A stretch of 64,000 bases of DNA from Oscillospiraceae bacterium (GTDB lineage: Bacteria > Bacillota > Clostridia > Oscillospirales > SIG627), in NCBI GenBank assembly GCA_015065265.1, contig SVQQ01000004.1, forward strand, positions 1 through 64,000, given 5' to 3'. Made by a program: the position numbers and the translations under genes. Below the pieces are notes generated by a model that was given only the letters and a program-made list of their open reading frames with translations, had not been told where the DNA came from and did not search any database. Below are positions 20,062 to 27,582 of this stretch, one piece after another (the stretch's first letter is position 1; every line of letters begins with the position of its first letter).

Positions 20062-21264
20062 CTATTCTCCGCCGTAAATTCCTTTAAGAATTCGTGCAAA
20101 TCTATCTAAAAAAGTTGCTTTTTTAACGTCGTGCTCGGCTTTAATTTCACTTGTTGCAATCAACTTTCCGTCTACCGAAAACGTTATCGTTCCAATGACG
20201 TCCCCTTTCTTTACAGGTGCTGTGACGTCTTTTTTCATTTCCACCTTTTCCTCTACTCTGCCCCTCTCCCCTTTGTTCATTACAATGGGACTAAGGTCGT
20301 AGGTGCATTTGACGTGATTTTCTTTTCCGCCCCATACTTTTATGGTGTCGGGAAGTTCGCTTTTAGGGTGATAGACTGAAAAGTTTGCAAAACCGTAGTC
20401 AAGAAGTCCTTTGGCTGCGGAAAACCTGTCGGCGCTTGTCTTGGCTCCAAGTACTACTGCAATAAGCGGGAGTCCGTCGCGCTCGGCGGTGGCAGACAGA
20501 CAATATCTTGCCTTTGAGGTTGAGCCAGTTTTGAGTCCCGTGGCGCCTTTATAAAAGCGGATGAGTTTATTAGTGTTTGACAGTCCGAACTCACCGTTAC
20601 GAATTGTGTCCATCCAGATGGTTGTGTAATCGAAGATGAGAGGGTGGGATATGAGTTCCTTTGACATAAGGGATACGTCTCTTGCGGAAGAATAGTGCAT
20701 TTCATTGTCGTCGAGTCCTGTACAGTTGACAAATTCGGTAGAGGTCATTTTAAGTTTCTCTGCCCTCTCGTTCATTTTCTCAACGAAGGCTTCTTCACTT
20801 CCCGAAAGGTGTTCGGCAAGTGCTACTGCGGCATCGTTACAACTTGACACCGCTACCGCTTTGAGCATATCGTGGACGCTCATTGTCTCCCCTGCTTCCA
20901 TAAACGCCTGACTTCCGCCCATTGAGGCGGCGTATTCACTGACGGTGACGGAGTCGGTGAGTTTGATTTTGCCATCGTCTATGGCTTCCATTGTGAGAAG
21001 TAAGGTCATAACTTTTGTAACCGAGGCGATTGGGAGTCTTTCGTCGGCGTTTGACTCATATAGGACTTGTCCGCTTTCTGCCTCTATTAAAATTGCCGCC
21101 GCGGCGGAATTTTCAATTTTCGCAACAGGCATTGAGTCGGTGGGGTCGATGAGATAATCGTCGGCGGAAAATACAGGTCTTTCATCTTCTAAAAGGTCTG
21201 CTTTTACAGGTATAAAAGAAAGGGACAAAATTAATACAAGCAAAATACAAAAAATTCTTTTCAT
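20062..21264 (-). CDS. dacF: D-alanyl-D-alanine carboxypeptidase (DacF type), canonical
   Basis: 400 residues with a signal peptide (about 1-22). All three penicillin-binding motifs are intact: SVTK (Ser81-Lys84), SCN (141-143) and KTG (245-247). A C-terminal beta domain follows, with a possible amphipathic anchor at the very end (FLDRFARILKGIYG). It removes the terminal D-Ala of muropeptides outside the membrane. Unlike the paralogue at 11682 it has no C-terminal transmembrane helix or basic tail. It has its own ribosome site (AAGGAG). Confidence 0.9.
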   Translation of the reverse strand: MKRIFCILLVLILSLSFIPVKADLLEDERPVFSADDYLIDPTDSMPVAKIENSAAAAILIEAESGQVLYESNADERLPIASVTKVMTLLLTMEAIDDGKIKLTDSVTVSEYAASMGGSQAFMEAGETMSVHDMLKAVAVSSCNDAAVALAEHLSGSEEAFVEKMNERAEKLKMTSTEFVNCTGLDDNEMHYSSARDVSLMSKELISHPLIFDYTTIWMDTIRNGEFGLSNTNKLIRFYKGATGLKTGSTSKARYCLSATAERDGLPLIAVVLGAKTSADRFSAAKGLLDYGFANFSVYHPKSELPDTIKVWGGKENHVKCTYDLSPIVMNKGERGRVEEKVEMKKDVTAPVKKGDVIGTITFSVDGKLIATSEIKAEHDVKKATFLDRFARILKGIYGGE

Positions 21265-21371
21265 AAAACTAACTCCTTATTTTTTGTAACATTTTATGGG
21301 AGTGAGCGGAGTTTTATGAATGGAGAAAAATAAAGGAAAAAGTTCTTTTTCACCAAAAAAAAAATTAAAGA

Positions 21372-21400
21372 TTGAAAAATCTATGACATTATGATAAAAT
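21372..21400 (+). promoter_or_regulatory. Promoter of the SLH protein gene
   Basis: TTGAAA, 17-bp spacer, TAAAAT; the AAAGGAG ribosome site follows about 30 nt later. Confidence 0.65.
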
Positions 21401-21438
21401 TTTAATAGCAGAAATACACTATAAAAAAAGGAGTAATT

Positions 21439-23211
21439 ATGAAAAAATTTTTCTTTTTAACATTTATCATTTTAACAGTCATTTGTTACACTTTTTTTGC
21501 AAATGCAGAACACCTGCCTCTACAAACAACAGTAGACTCATCTGATGTCTTCACCGACGTCAGCGAAGATGCTTGGTTCAAAAGTTCAGTCGACGGTGTT
21601 CTCACTTTCTCCCTGATGGACGGCATTAGCGCAGAGGAATTTGCCCCTGACATTCCCACTAACCGTGCTACACTGGTTAATATTCTGTGGAGACTTTCGG
21701 GAAAGCCCATCACCTCGTCGGACACAGTTTTTACTGATCTTCAAGAAGATTGGTACGTTGATGCTGTTAAATGGGCATACGAAAACAACATCGTAAACGG
21801 AACTTCAAAAACACATTTCAGCCCTAACGCGACACTATCCAGAGAAACTTTGGCAACCATACTTTTCAGATATCTTAAATATATTGAAGCACCCACGTCA
21901 TCTTTTGCCGATTTAAGTGTGTTCCCAGATGCAAAGTCAGTAAGCTCTTGGGCACAAGAGGCTTTATCGTGGGCATATGCAGAGGGTATTGTAAACGGAG
22001 GAAGCGGAGCAGACGGAATTGTACGTCTTATGCCACAAAACAGTACCACGAGAGCACAGGTTGCCGCAATGGTAATGAGATTTTGCGAGAAATATCAAGA
22101 TTTTTTTGACTCATCGGACGATCCTAATGAAGATAAAAAATTTGAAAGCATTAAATCACGTTGGACGACTCAATTTACTCGCAATTACTATGCTGCCAAA
22201 GACTCAAATTACGTGCTTAATTTGAGATATCCGTCTAACTGGAAAATAGAAAAAAATGAAAGTGGCAACTTCACTATTTTAAGAGAGGAAAAAGTTATCG
22301 GAGAACTTCTTTTTGGAAAAGCAGACGACCTTGACTCTTGGAAAATAGTAGACAAGCAAACGTACGACGACTATTACGTATACGTTGAAAAATACGGGAC
22401 AGGAATAACTCTTCGTTTCAGATACAGATTCATATACGATTATAAAGAAAACAATCGAAAAAACACTATAACCATAACGCTTGACTATACAGAAGCAAAC
22501 TCAACTATAGCAAAAAGGCTATTAAAGGAATCGCCAATAGAATCTATCTATACCGATGCAATGTTAGGTGCGTTATCTGAGCTTGAAGATAAAAACATAC
22601 TGATTATCGGTAACAGTTTTATAGGAACGTCAGGTGTTGGAAGTACACTGAAAGAAATGGTCAGCAACAAATCCAAATCACTGAAAGTTACCGCGATATC
22701 AAGAGGTTATGCAAAGGTAGAAACTTATACCTCTGACAGTAATTTAATGGATAGAATAGAAAGTGGAGAATTTGACGGGGTCTTTGTATGTGGTTTGTAT
22801 TCCAATACACAGATAGAGCATATTGGAATAATGAAAGATGCTTGTGACGAGTCAAAAACGACCCTTGTTATCTTCCCTGCACACAACGAGTCACGCGATA
22901 CAATTGAAAAGGTAAAAAAAGAGTATCCTACTCTTATGATATTGGATTGGAAAAATGAAATTGATACGTTTATAAACAAAGGCATAAGCAAATGGGCTTT
23001 TTGTATAGACGATCAACATCTTCACAGTAATTACCTTGCAGGTTACATAGGTGCTCATATGATATTCAGAGCAATATATAATAAAACTCCCGGAGACATA
23101 AGCATTGGAACTATCGATAGAAGAACAGTAAACAAGTACCTTGGAGACTATCCTGATAAAGGATGCGTTCAACTGATTGACAAAAAGGATTTCATTTATT
23201 TTGGAAAGTAA
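21439..23211 (+). CDS. Secreted SLH-domain protein with a C-terminal SGNH-hydrolase-like domain
   Basis: 590 residues: signal peptide (about 1-23), three SLH domains (about 36-90, 96-150 and 155-220, with the recurring FTD...W...V..A...GI and R-A-T/Q-V elements), an unassigned middle region (240-375) and a C-terminal domain with 'KNILIIGNSFIGTSG' (GNSF at 391-394) and DDQHLHS (Asp524-x-x-His527). The latter pair resembles blocks I and V of SGNH hydrolases. SLH domains anchor proteins to pyruvylated secondary wall polymers, so this is probably a cell-surface esterase or deacylase; the substrate is unknown. The gene stands alone with its own promoter. Confidence 0.75.
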   Translation: MKKFFFLTFIILTVICYTFFANAEHLPLQTTVDSSDVFTDVSEDAWFKSSVDGVLTFSLMDGISAEEFAPDIPTNRATLVNILWRLSGKPITSSDTVFTDLQEDWYVDAVKWAYENNIVNGTSKTHFSPNATLSRETLATILFRYLKYIEAPTSSFADLSVFPDAKSVSSWAQEALSWAYAEGIVNGGSGADGIVRLMPQNSTTRAQVAAMVMRFCEKYQDFFDSSDDPNEDKKFESIKSRWTTQFTRNYYAAKDSNYVLNLRYPSNWKIEKNESGNFTILREEKVIGELLFGKADDLDSWKIVDKQTYDDYYVYVEKYGTGITLRFRYRFIYDYKENNRKNTITITLDYTEANSTIAKRLLKESPIESIYTDAMLGALSELEDKNILIIGNSFIGTSGVGSTLKEMVSNKSKSLKVTAISRGYAKVETYTSDSNLMDRIESGEFDGVFVCGLYSNTQIEHIGIMKDACDESKTTLVIFPAHNESRDTIEKVKKEYPTLMILDWKNEIDTFINKGISKWAFCIDDQHLHSNYLAGYIGAHMIFRAIYNKTPGDISIGTIDRRTVNKYLGDYPDKGCVQLIDKKDFIYFGK

Positions 23212-23272
23212 AAAATAAGATTCACAAAACGAAAATTTACTTAAACAAAGGTTAAGCGATAAGGCTTGAACC

Positions 23273-23301
23273 TTGACAATTATGGGGGATTAGGGTACAA
23301 T
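23273..23301 (+). promoter_or_regulatory. Promoter of the interrupted lipoprotein gene
   Basis: TTGACA, 17-bp spacer, TACAAT, about 38 nt before the start codon. The promoter is well preserved although the gene is broken. Confidence 0.65.
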
Positions 23302-23338
23302 TTAGTGGTAATTTTATCAATTTGAAAGGGCGCTTTAT

Positions 23339-23809
23339 ATGAAGATTTTTTCTAAAATTATAGCACTTGTAATGGCAATACTTACTATCTTTGCGCTTGT
23401 GTCTTGTGACGGTGAGACAAAGGACAGTGAGGGCAAAAAGAGCGACAAAAACAAGGTTACCACAGTATAAGTTTCCAACTCTATTAAGGCGGCAATGGAA
23501 GCAAATAATAGTCTTTCGTGGTCCAACTACTTCCTTGCGGAAGATGGAAGTATAATTGCAAGAGACTCGGACAGTGACAGAAAAGAGGCAGGTTATACTA
23601 ACGGCGTAAACATAGATTATATAGTAACAGCACTTGATTCAAACGGTGTATTCCACTATGCAAATCTTATAAACGACAGATATAGTGCAAACGTCGGCTC
23701 GGCGTCCCTTGACAGTGTAAACGACGACTCAACCTGGCACAAATACACTCCCGACGGAAAAGAATACTATTCCGACTATAACGGAACTTGGGTTGAAGAT
23801 GAATATTGA
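23339..23809 (+). pseudogene. Small lipoprotein gene interrupted by an in-frame TAA
   Basis: The frame begins MKIFSKIIALVMAILTIF with a lipobox ALVSC, runs 43 codons to a TAA (23468-23470), then continues open in the same frame for over 110 codons to a TGA. The second part reads VSNSIKAAMEANNSLSWSNY onward and is rich in Asp, Ser and Tyr. No frameshift is needed; one base change (for example CAA to TAA) explains it. The second half lacks a ribosome site before its first ATG (23495), so the mature domain is probably not made unless the stop is read through. Function unknown. A terminator follows, so the transcription unit is complete. Confidence 0.7.
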
Positions 23810-23827
23810 TTTGAAACTTGACTAGTA

Positions 23828-23870
23828 AAAAATAAGTACCTCGCAGAAATGCGAGGTACTTATTTTTTTA
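23828..23870 (+). terminator. Terminator after the interrupted lipoprotein gene
   Basis: AATAAGTACCTCGCA-GAAA-TGCGAGGTACTTATT followed by further T residues. Confidence 0.85.
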
Positions 23871-23976
23871 CTTTGTCAATAGGCAAATTTCATGCCTCTT
23901 CTGTTCAACTGCGCATTAGGCGGTCATATGAGTCTCGGGGTTGTTGTCTTTAATGATGAGTCCAATTGATAGAATA

Positions 23977-24228
23977 CTATTTGTTTTCAAGTAGCTCATC
24001 GCAGCTTATATTAAAAATTTTAGATAGGGCCAATAATTCAATGTCAGTCACAAACCGCTTACCGCACTCAATACGCTGAATAGCATTTTTATCTACATCA
24101 ATTCCATTAACTTGAAGTTTCTCGGCTAAAATGCGTTGAGACATCTTAGGCGACATACTTTTTCTCAACGTGTAAACATTTTTGCCACAGATATTATTTT
24201 TTCCATTTTCAACTTTATTTTTAAACAT
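23977..24228 (-). CDS. Small XRE-family (Cro/CI-type) repressor
   Basis: About 83 residues: essentially one helix-turn-helix domain, with 'NVYTLRKSMSPKMSQRILAE', then LQVNGIDVDKNAIQRIECGK and a C-terminal 'LLALSKIFNISCDELLENK' typical of XRE proteins. No sensor or peptidase domain is attached. The ATG chosen follows GGTGAT closely; GTG and ATG codons four to five residues upstream are alternatives. It is divergent from a 26-codon gene whose promoter and operator palindrome lie between the two, so this protein is the obvious repressor of that gene and of itself (inference). Confidence 0.85.
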   Translation of the reverse strand: MFKNKVENGKNNICGKNVYTLRKSMSPKMSQRILAEKLQVNGIDVDKNAIQRIECGKRFVTDIELLALSKIFNISCDELLENK

Positions 24229-24258
24229 ATTCATCACCACTTTTTTGACATTTAGTGC

Positions 24259-24287
24259 TTGACAAATATATTATACCATGTTATAAT
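24259..24287 (+). promoter_or_regulatory. Perfect consensus promoter of the micro-peptide gene
   Basis: TTGACA, 17-bp spacer, TATAAT. Strong when not repressed; transcription would start inside or at the edge of the adjacent palindrome. Confidence 0.8.
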
Positions 24288-24295
24288 TTAAAAAA

Positions 24296-24314
24296 TGACA
24301 TTCACTGAATGTCA
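24296..24314. promoter_or_regulatory. Operator-like palindrome between the XRE gene and the micro-peptide gene
   Basis: TGACATTCACTGAATGTCA is a perfect 19-bp inverted repeat (nine-base arms around C). It covers the predicted transcription start of the peptide gene. A related half-site, TGACATTTAGTG, lies at 24246-24257 next to the XRE start, suggesting cooperative binding at two sites. On the minus strand the palindrome also supplies a TTGACA hexamer that could serve the XRE promoter. Confidence 0.7.
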
Positions 24315-24331
24315 AAAAAGGAGGTGAGTTT

Positions 24332-24412
24332 ATGACTTGGGGTGCAGTTATTTGGGGAGCAATTGCTTTAGGTAATGCAATCGGTTGGCCTCTCGCATTT
24401 TGGATTTGCTAA
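24332..24412 (+). CDS. 26-residue hydrophobic micro-peptide
   Basis: The frame starts MTWGAVIWGAIALGNAIG and ends in Cys. It is strongly hydrophobic, with four Trp and five Gly and no charged residue, so it should insert in or sit at the membrane. Support for it being real: a perfect AAAGGAGGTGA ribosome site at good spacing, a perfect consensus promoter, an operator palindrome at the start of transcription, and a terminator right after the stop. I do not recognise the family. Possible roles are a membrane-active toxin, a leaderless bacteriocin-like or signalling peptide, or a small membrane regulator; the sequence does not decide between them. It is divergent from the XRE repressor gene. Confidence 0.65.
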   Translation: MTWGAVIWGAIALGNAIGWPLAFWIC

Positions 24413-24431
24413 TTTTGTAAATCCATAAAAT

Positions 24432-24490
24432 AAAACCAGACACATCACAAGGAGTGTACTCCAAATGATATGTCTGGTTTTTATTTAAAT
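24432..24490 (+). terminator. Terminator of the micro-peptide gene
   Basis: AAAACCAGACA pairs with TGTCTGGTTTT around an inner GGAGT-GT-ACTCC hairpin, and a T-rich tail follows. The inner GGAGT stem is unusual for a simple terminator. Confidence 0.75.
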
Positions 24491-24571
24491 TTTTGCTCAA
24501 CTTTTTTCGAGATTAGATATAAAACTCATAAGGCTCTCAAAAAGTCGTATAAATCAAGGGGGAACCCTTAC

Positions 24572-25579
24572 TTATTTCATTGCCTCTTCGATAGCAACGG
24601 CACACGCAACGGTCATACCAACCATGGGGTTGTTACCTGCGCCGATAAGTCCCATCATTTCTACGTGTGCGGGAACGGATGATGAACCTGCGAACTGAGC
24701 GTCACCGTGCATACGTCCCATTGTGTCTGTAAGACCGTAAGAAGCGGGGCCTGCTGCCATATTGTCGGGGTGGAGTGTTCTTCCTGTACCGCCGCCTGAT
24801 GCAACAGAGAAGTATTTAACGTTGTTTTCGATTGCCCACTTCTTATAGGTTCCTGCAACAGGGTGCTGGAAGCGAGTGGGGTTAGTTGAGTTACCTGTGA
24901 TAGATACGCCAACGTTTTCCGCCTTCATGATAGCAACGCCTTCTGAAACGTCGTTAGCACCGTAGCAACGAACCTTTGACTTATCTCCGTCGGAGAACTT
25001 AACTTCACGAACAACTTTAAGTTCGTCTGTATAGGGGTCGTAGTCAGTTTCAACGTAGGTGAAACCGTTGATACGAGCGATGATATATGCTGCGTCCTTA
25101 CCAAGACCGTTAAGAACGACACGAAGGGGTTCTTTTCTTACCTTGTTAGCATTTCTTGCGATACCGATAGCGCCTTCTGCCGCTGCAAAAGATTCATGTC
25201 CTGCAAGGAAACAGAAACATTTGGTTTCTTCTCTGAGGAGCATTGCGCCAAGGTTTCCGTGGCCGAGACCAACCTTACGGTTAGCGGCAACTGAACCGGG
25301 GATACAGAAAGCCTGAAGACCTACACCGATAAGTTCGGCAGCGTCTGCGGCAGTTTTAACGCCACGCTTAATTGCAACTGCGCATCCAAGGGTATAAGCC
25401 CAAGCGGCGTTTTCAAATGCGATAGGCTGAATACCTTTAACGATAGCGTCAGGGTCAACACCTTTATCAAGGCAGATCTGACGTGCTTCTTCAAGGTCTT
25501 TAATGCCATACTCGTTCATACAAGCGATTATGCCTGCAATTCTTCTTTCTTTACCTTCAAATTTTACTTCGTTAGACAT
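24572..25579 (-). CDS. GGGtGRT family protein
   Basis: 335 residues. The signature that names the family is present in 'SVASGGGTGRTLHPDN' (GGGTGRT at 262-268), with a second Gly-rich stretch 'RKVGLGHGNLGAMLL' (about 101-115) and the Cys pair CFCF (121-123). Members are conserved in clostridia and some other anaerobes, but I know of no established biochemical function. It is the last gene of a three-gene operon after pduL and an Fe-S scaffold-like gene, with 17 bp to the latter; the pairing with an IscU/NifU-like protein suggests a metal- or Fe-S-related role (inference). Preceded by AAAGGAGG. Confidence 0.85.
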   Translation of the reverse strand: MSNEVKFEGKERRIAGIIACMNEYGIKDLEEARQICLDKGVDPDAIVKGIQPIAFENAAWAYTLGCAVAIKRGVKTAADAAELIGVGLQAFCIPGSVAANRKVGLGHGNLGAMLLREETKCFCFLAGHESFAAAEGAIGIARNANKVRKEPLRVVLNGLGKDAAYIIARINGFTYVETDYDPYTDELKVVREVKFSDGDKSKVRCYGANDVSEGVAIMKAENVGVSITGNSTNPTRFQHPVAGTYKKWAIENNVKYFSVASGGGTGRTLHPDNMAAGPASYGLTDTMGRMHGDAQFAGSSSVPAHVEMMGLIGAGNNPMVGMTVACAVAIEEAMK

Positions 25580-25596
25580 TTGTTCTGCCTCCTTTC

Positions 25597-26301
25597 TTAT
25601 TCGTGTCTTGGGTCGATATATTTAGCAGCGCCATCATATCTACCGTAAGTTTTGATATTTGATTCGTATGCTTCCTTGGGGTCTTTACCTGCCTTGATGG
25701 CATCCATCATCTTACCAAGGTTTACGAACTTGTAACCTGTAACTTCATTGTTTTCGTCAAGGGCGATATTAAGAACGTAGCCTTCTGCCATTTCAAGATA
25801 TCTTACACCCTTTGCTTTTGTACCGAACATAGTACCAACCTGTGAACGAAGTCCTTTACCGAGGTCTTCAAGAGAAGCGCCGATGGGAAGTCCGTTTTCT
25901 GAGAATGCGGTCTGGCTACGTCCGTAAACGAGTTGTTTGAAAATCTCGCGCATAGCAACATTGATAGCGTCACAAACAAGGTCTGTATTAAGGGCTTCAA
26001 GGAGAGTTTTACCTTGAAGGATTTCAGCAGCCATAGCGGCTGAGTGGGTCATACCTGAACAACCAAGCGTTTCAACCAAGGCTTCTTCGATGATACCGTC
26101 CTTAACGTTAAGAGTGAGTTTACAGCAACCCTGCTGAGGTGCGCACCAGCCTATACCATGTGAAAGACCTGAAATATCTTTGATTTCATAAGCCTTTACC
26201 CATCTGCCCTCTTCGGGAATGGGAGCGGGACCGTGGTGAGGACCCTTGGCAACGGTACACATATTTTCCACTTCGTGTGAATAAAAAATGTGGTCTGTCA
26301 T
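25597..26301 (-). CDS. Fe-S cluster assembly scaffold-like protein (IscU/NifU-N related)
   Basis: 234 residues, longer than IscU. The segments 'GIGWCAPQQGCCKLTLNVKD' (Cys53, 59, 60) and 'VETLGCSGMTHSAAMAAEIL' (Cys81) resemble the cysteine-bearing parts of IscU/NifU scaffolds; Cys110 may be the third ligand position. An N-terminal PHHGPAPIPEEGRW segment and a C-terminal extension (about 130-234) are extra. It probably carries an Fe-S cluster or metal for a partner; the conserved partner is the downstream GGGtGRT protein. The organism's general Isc/Suf genes are not in the window. Operon position: second of three. Confidence 0.75.
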   Translation of the reverse strand: MTDHIFYSHEVENMCTVAKGPHHGPAPIPEEGRWVKAYEIKDISGLSHGIGWCAPQQGCCKLTLNVKDGIIEEALVETLGCSGMTHSAAMAAEILQGKTLLEALNTDLVCDAINVAMREIFKQLVYGRSQTAFSENGLPIGASLEDLGKGLRSQVGTMFGTKAKGVRYLEMAEGYVLNIALDENNEVTGYKFVNLGKMMDAIKAGKDPKEAYESNIKTYGRYDGAAKYIDPRHE

Positions 26302-26333
26302 TTTTATATCTCCTTATATTTTTTATTTTTTGT

Positions 26334-26906
26334 TTACTTTATGATTTCGCCCCAAACTTCGCCAAATGCAGATGCAGCGTTTGACTCGTCGGTGTCGATG
26401 TGCATTGCAGCGGCAAAGTTCTTGTTAACTCTTACTACAACTTCACCAAAGGTGAGTCCTCTTTCGGTGTTAACTTCAACTTTTACAATCTGCTTATCTT
26501 CTACGCCGAATTTTTCTGCGTCTGCGGGAGTGAGGTGGATATGTCTCTTTGCAGCAATAACGCCTTCTTTGATTTCAACTTCACCTGCAGGGCCGATGAT
26601 TTTACAACCTGGAGTATTTGCGATATCTCCTGATTCTCTGATAGGTGCGGAAATTCCAATAGTTCTGGCGTCGGTGAGAGAAAGTTCAACCTGTGTTGCA
26701 GGTCTTACGGGGCCAAGAATACTAACGTTTTTTATAGCGTTCTTGGGGCCTTCTACAGTAACTCTTTCCTCGCAGGCAAACTGGCCGGGCTGGGAAAGCA
26801 TTTTCTTTACGGTAAGTTCTGCGCCCTTACCGAAAAGAATTTCAAGATGTTCAGCGCTGAGGTGAACGTGTCTTGCTGATGTTTCTACAATAACCTTATT
26901 ACTCAT
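26334..26906 (-). CDS. pduL: PduL-type phosphate acyltransferase
   Basis: 190 residues with the two zinc-binding histidine motifs of the PduL family: RHVHLS (His13, His15) near the N-terminus and KRHIHLTPADAEKFGV in the second half. PduL interconverts acyl-CoA and acyl-phosphate, allowing ATP formation by acetate or propionate kinase. There are no microcompartment shell genes and no encapsulation peptide is evident before the first domain, so it probably acts as a cytosolic phosphotransacetylase. It heads the operon with the scaffold-like and GGGtGRT genes. Confidence 0.92.
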   Translation of the reverse strand: MSNKVIVETSARHVHLSAEHLEILFGKGAELTVKKMLSQPGQFACEERVTVEGPKNAIKNVSILGPVRPATQVELSLTDARTIGISAPIRESGDIANTPGCKIIGPAGEVEIKEGVIAAKRHIHLTPADAEKFGVEDKQIVKVEVNTERGLTFGEVVVRVNKNFAAAMHIDTDESNAASAFGEVWGEIIK

Positions 26907-26938
26907 TTTTCATCATCCTTCTTTAAAGTATTCACATT

Positions 26939-26967
26939 ATTATACATTATTTTGACAGTTTTGTAAA
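26939..26967 (-). promoter_or_regulatory. Promoter of the pduL operon
   Basis: TTTACA, 17-bp spacer, TATAAT on the minus strand, about 30 nt before the start codon. Confidence 0.7.
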
Positions 26968-27090
26968 TATTGATTTTGAAAATTATTCAAGTTTTTAAAA
27001 AATAAATTCCTAATAATTCACAAATTTATCGGTAATACTCTAAACAGTGTAAAAGGACGTCTTCGTCCTCAAAAAACAGGAGGCAATAAA

Positions 27091-27393
27091 ATGTATAATA
27101 AAGTTGAAATTTGCGGTGTAAATACATCTAAACTTAAAGTATTGACAAACAGTGAAAAGACAGAACTTTTAAAGAGAATGAAAGAGGGAGACCAAGGGGC
27201 GAGAGAAGAACTTATATGCGGTAATTTAAGACTTGTGCTGAGTGTTATACAAAAGTTTACAGGTAGAGGTGAGTGTTCAGACGACCTGTTTCAAGTTGGG
27301 TGTGTGGGACTAATTAAAGCGGTAGATAACTTTGACGTGAGTCAAAACGTGCTTTTTTCTACCTATGCCGTGCCAATGAGTGTCAATTGTTGA
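27091..27393 (+). pseudogene. sigG: Sporulation sigma factor SigG, truncated
   Basis: 100 residues starting MYNKVEICGVNTSKLKVL, the highly characteristic N-terminus of sigma-G, and continuing through region 2 ('LICGNLRLVLSVIQKFTGRG', 'DDLFQVGCVGLIKAVDNF', 'NVLFSTYAVPM'). After VPM the expected IIGEIRRYLRD is replaced by SVNC and a stop; regions 3 and 4, about 150 residues, are absent, so it cannot recognise a -35 element. The ribosome site AGGAGG and the start are intact. Downstream is non-coding, hairpin-rich DNA. sigG normally drives late forespore transcription; this copy must be non-functional. Confidence 0.88.
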
Positions 27394-27548
27394 AAATGGG
27401 ACTTTTGAATGCAGAGTGATGAGTGCAGAATTACGGTTGATTTTGCAAGGCAAAATCTTCAAAATAAAACGAGGGAATGCGAAGGGTATGGTTTAGCGGA
27501 TTTTCCGCTAAACGTATTAAAAACTTTTGAGGGATTTTAGGTTGTGAA
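27394..27548. other. Non-coding, hairpin-rich insert at the sigG break
   Basis: No open frame of note. It contains GATTTTGC-AAG-GCAAAATC (near 27439-27458) and TTTAGCGG-ATTT-TCCGCTAAA (near 27493-27512) hairpins, and an ATGCAGAGTGATGAGTGCAGAATT stretch made of imperfect 11-12-base repeats. Such composition is common in miniature insertion elements; no second copy was seen in this window, so the identity is unproven. Confidence 0.4.
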
Positions 27549-27550
27549 AT

Positions 27551-27582
27551 AAAAAATCAGCCGTCAATTGACGGCTGATTTT
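27551..27582 (-). terminator. Terminator of folT-folC
   Basis: AAAATCAGCCGTCAA and its complement form a 15-bp perfect stem followed by a T-tract on the minus strand. It includes the folC stop codon. Confidence 0.85.
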
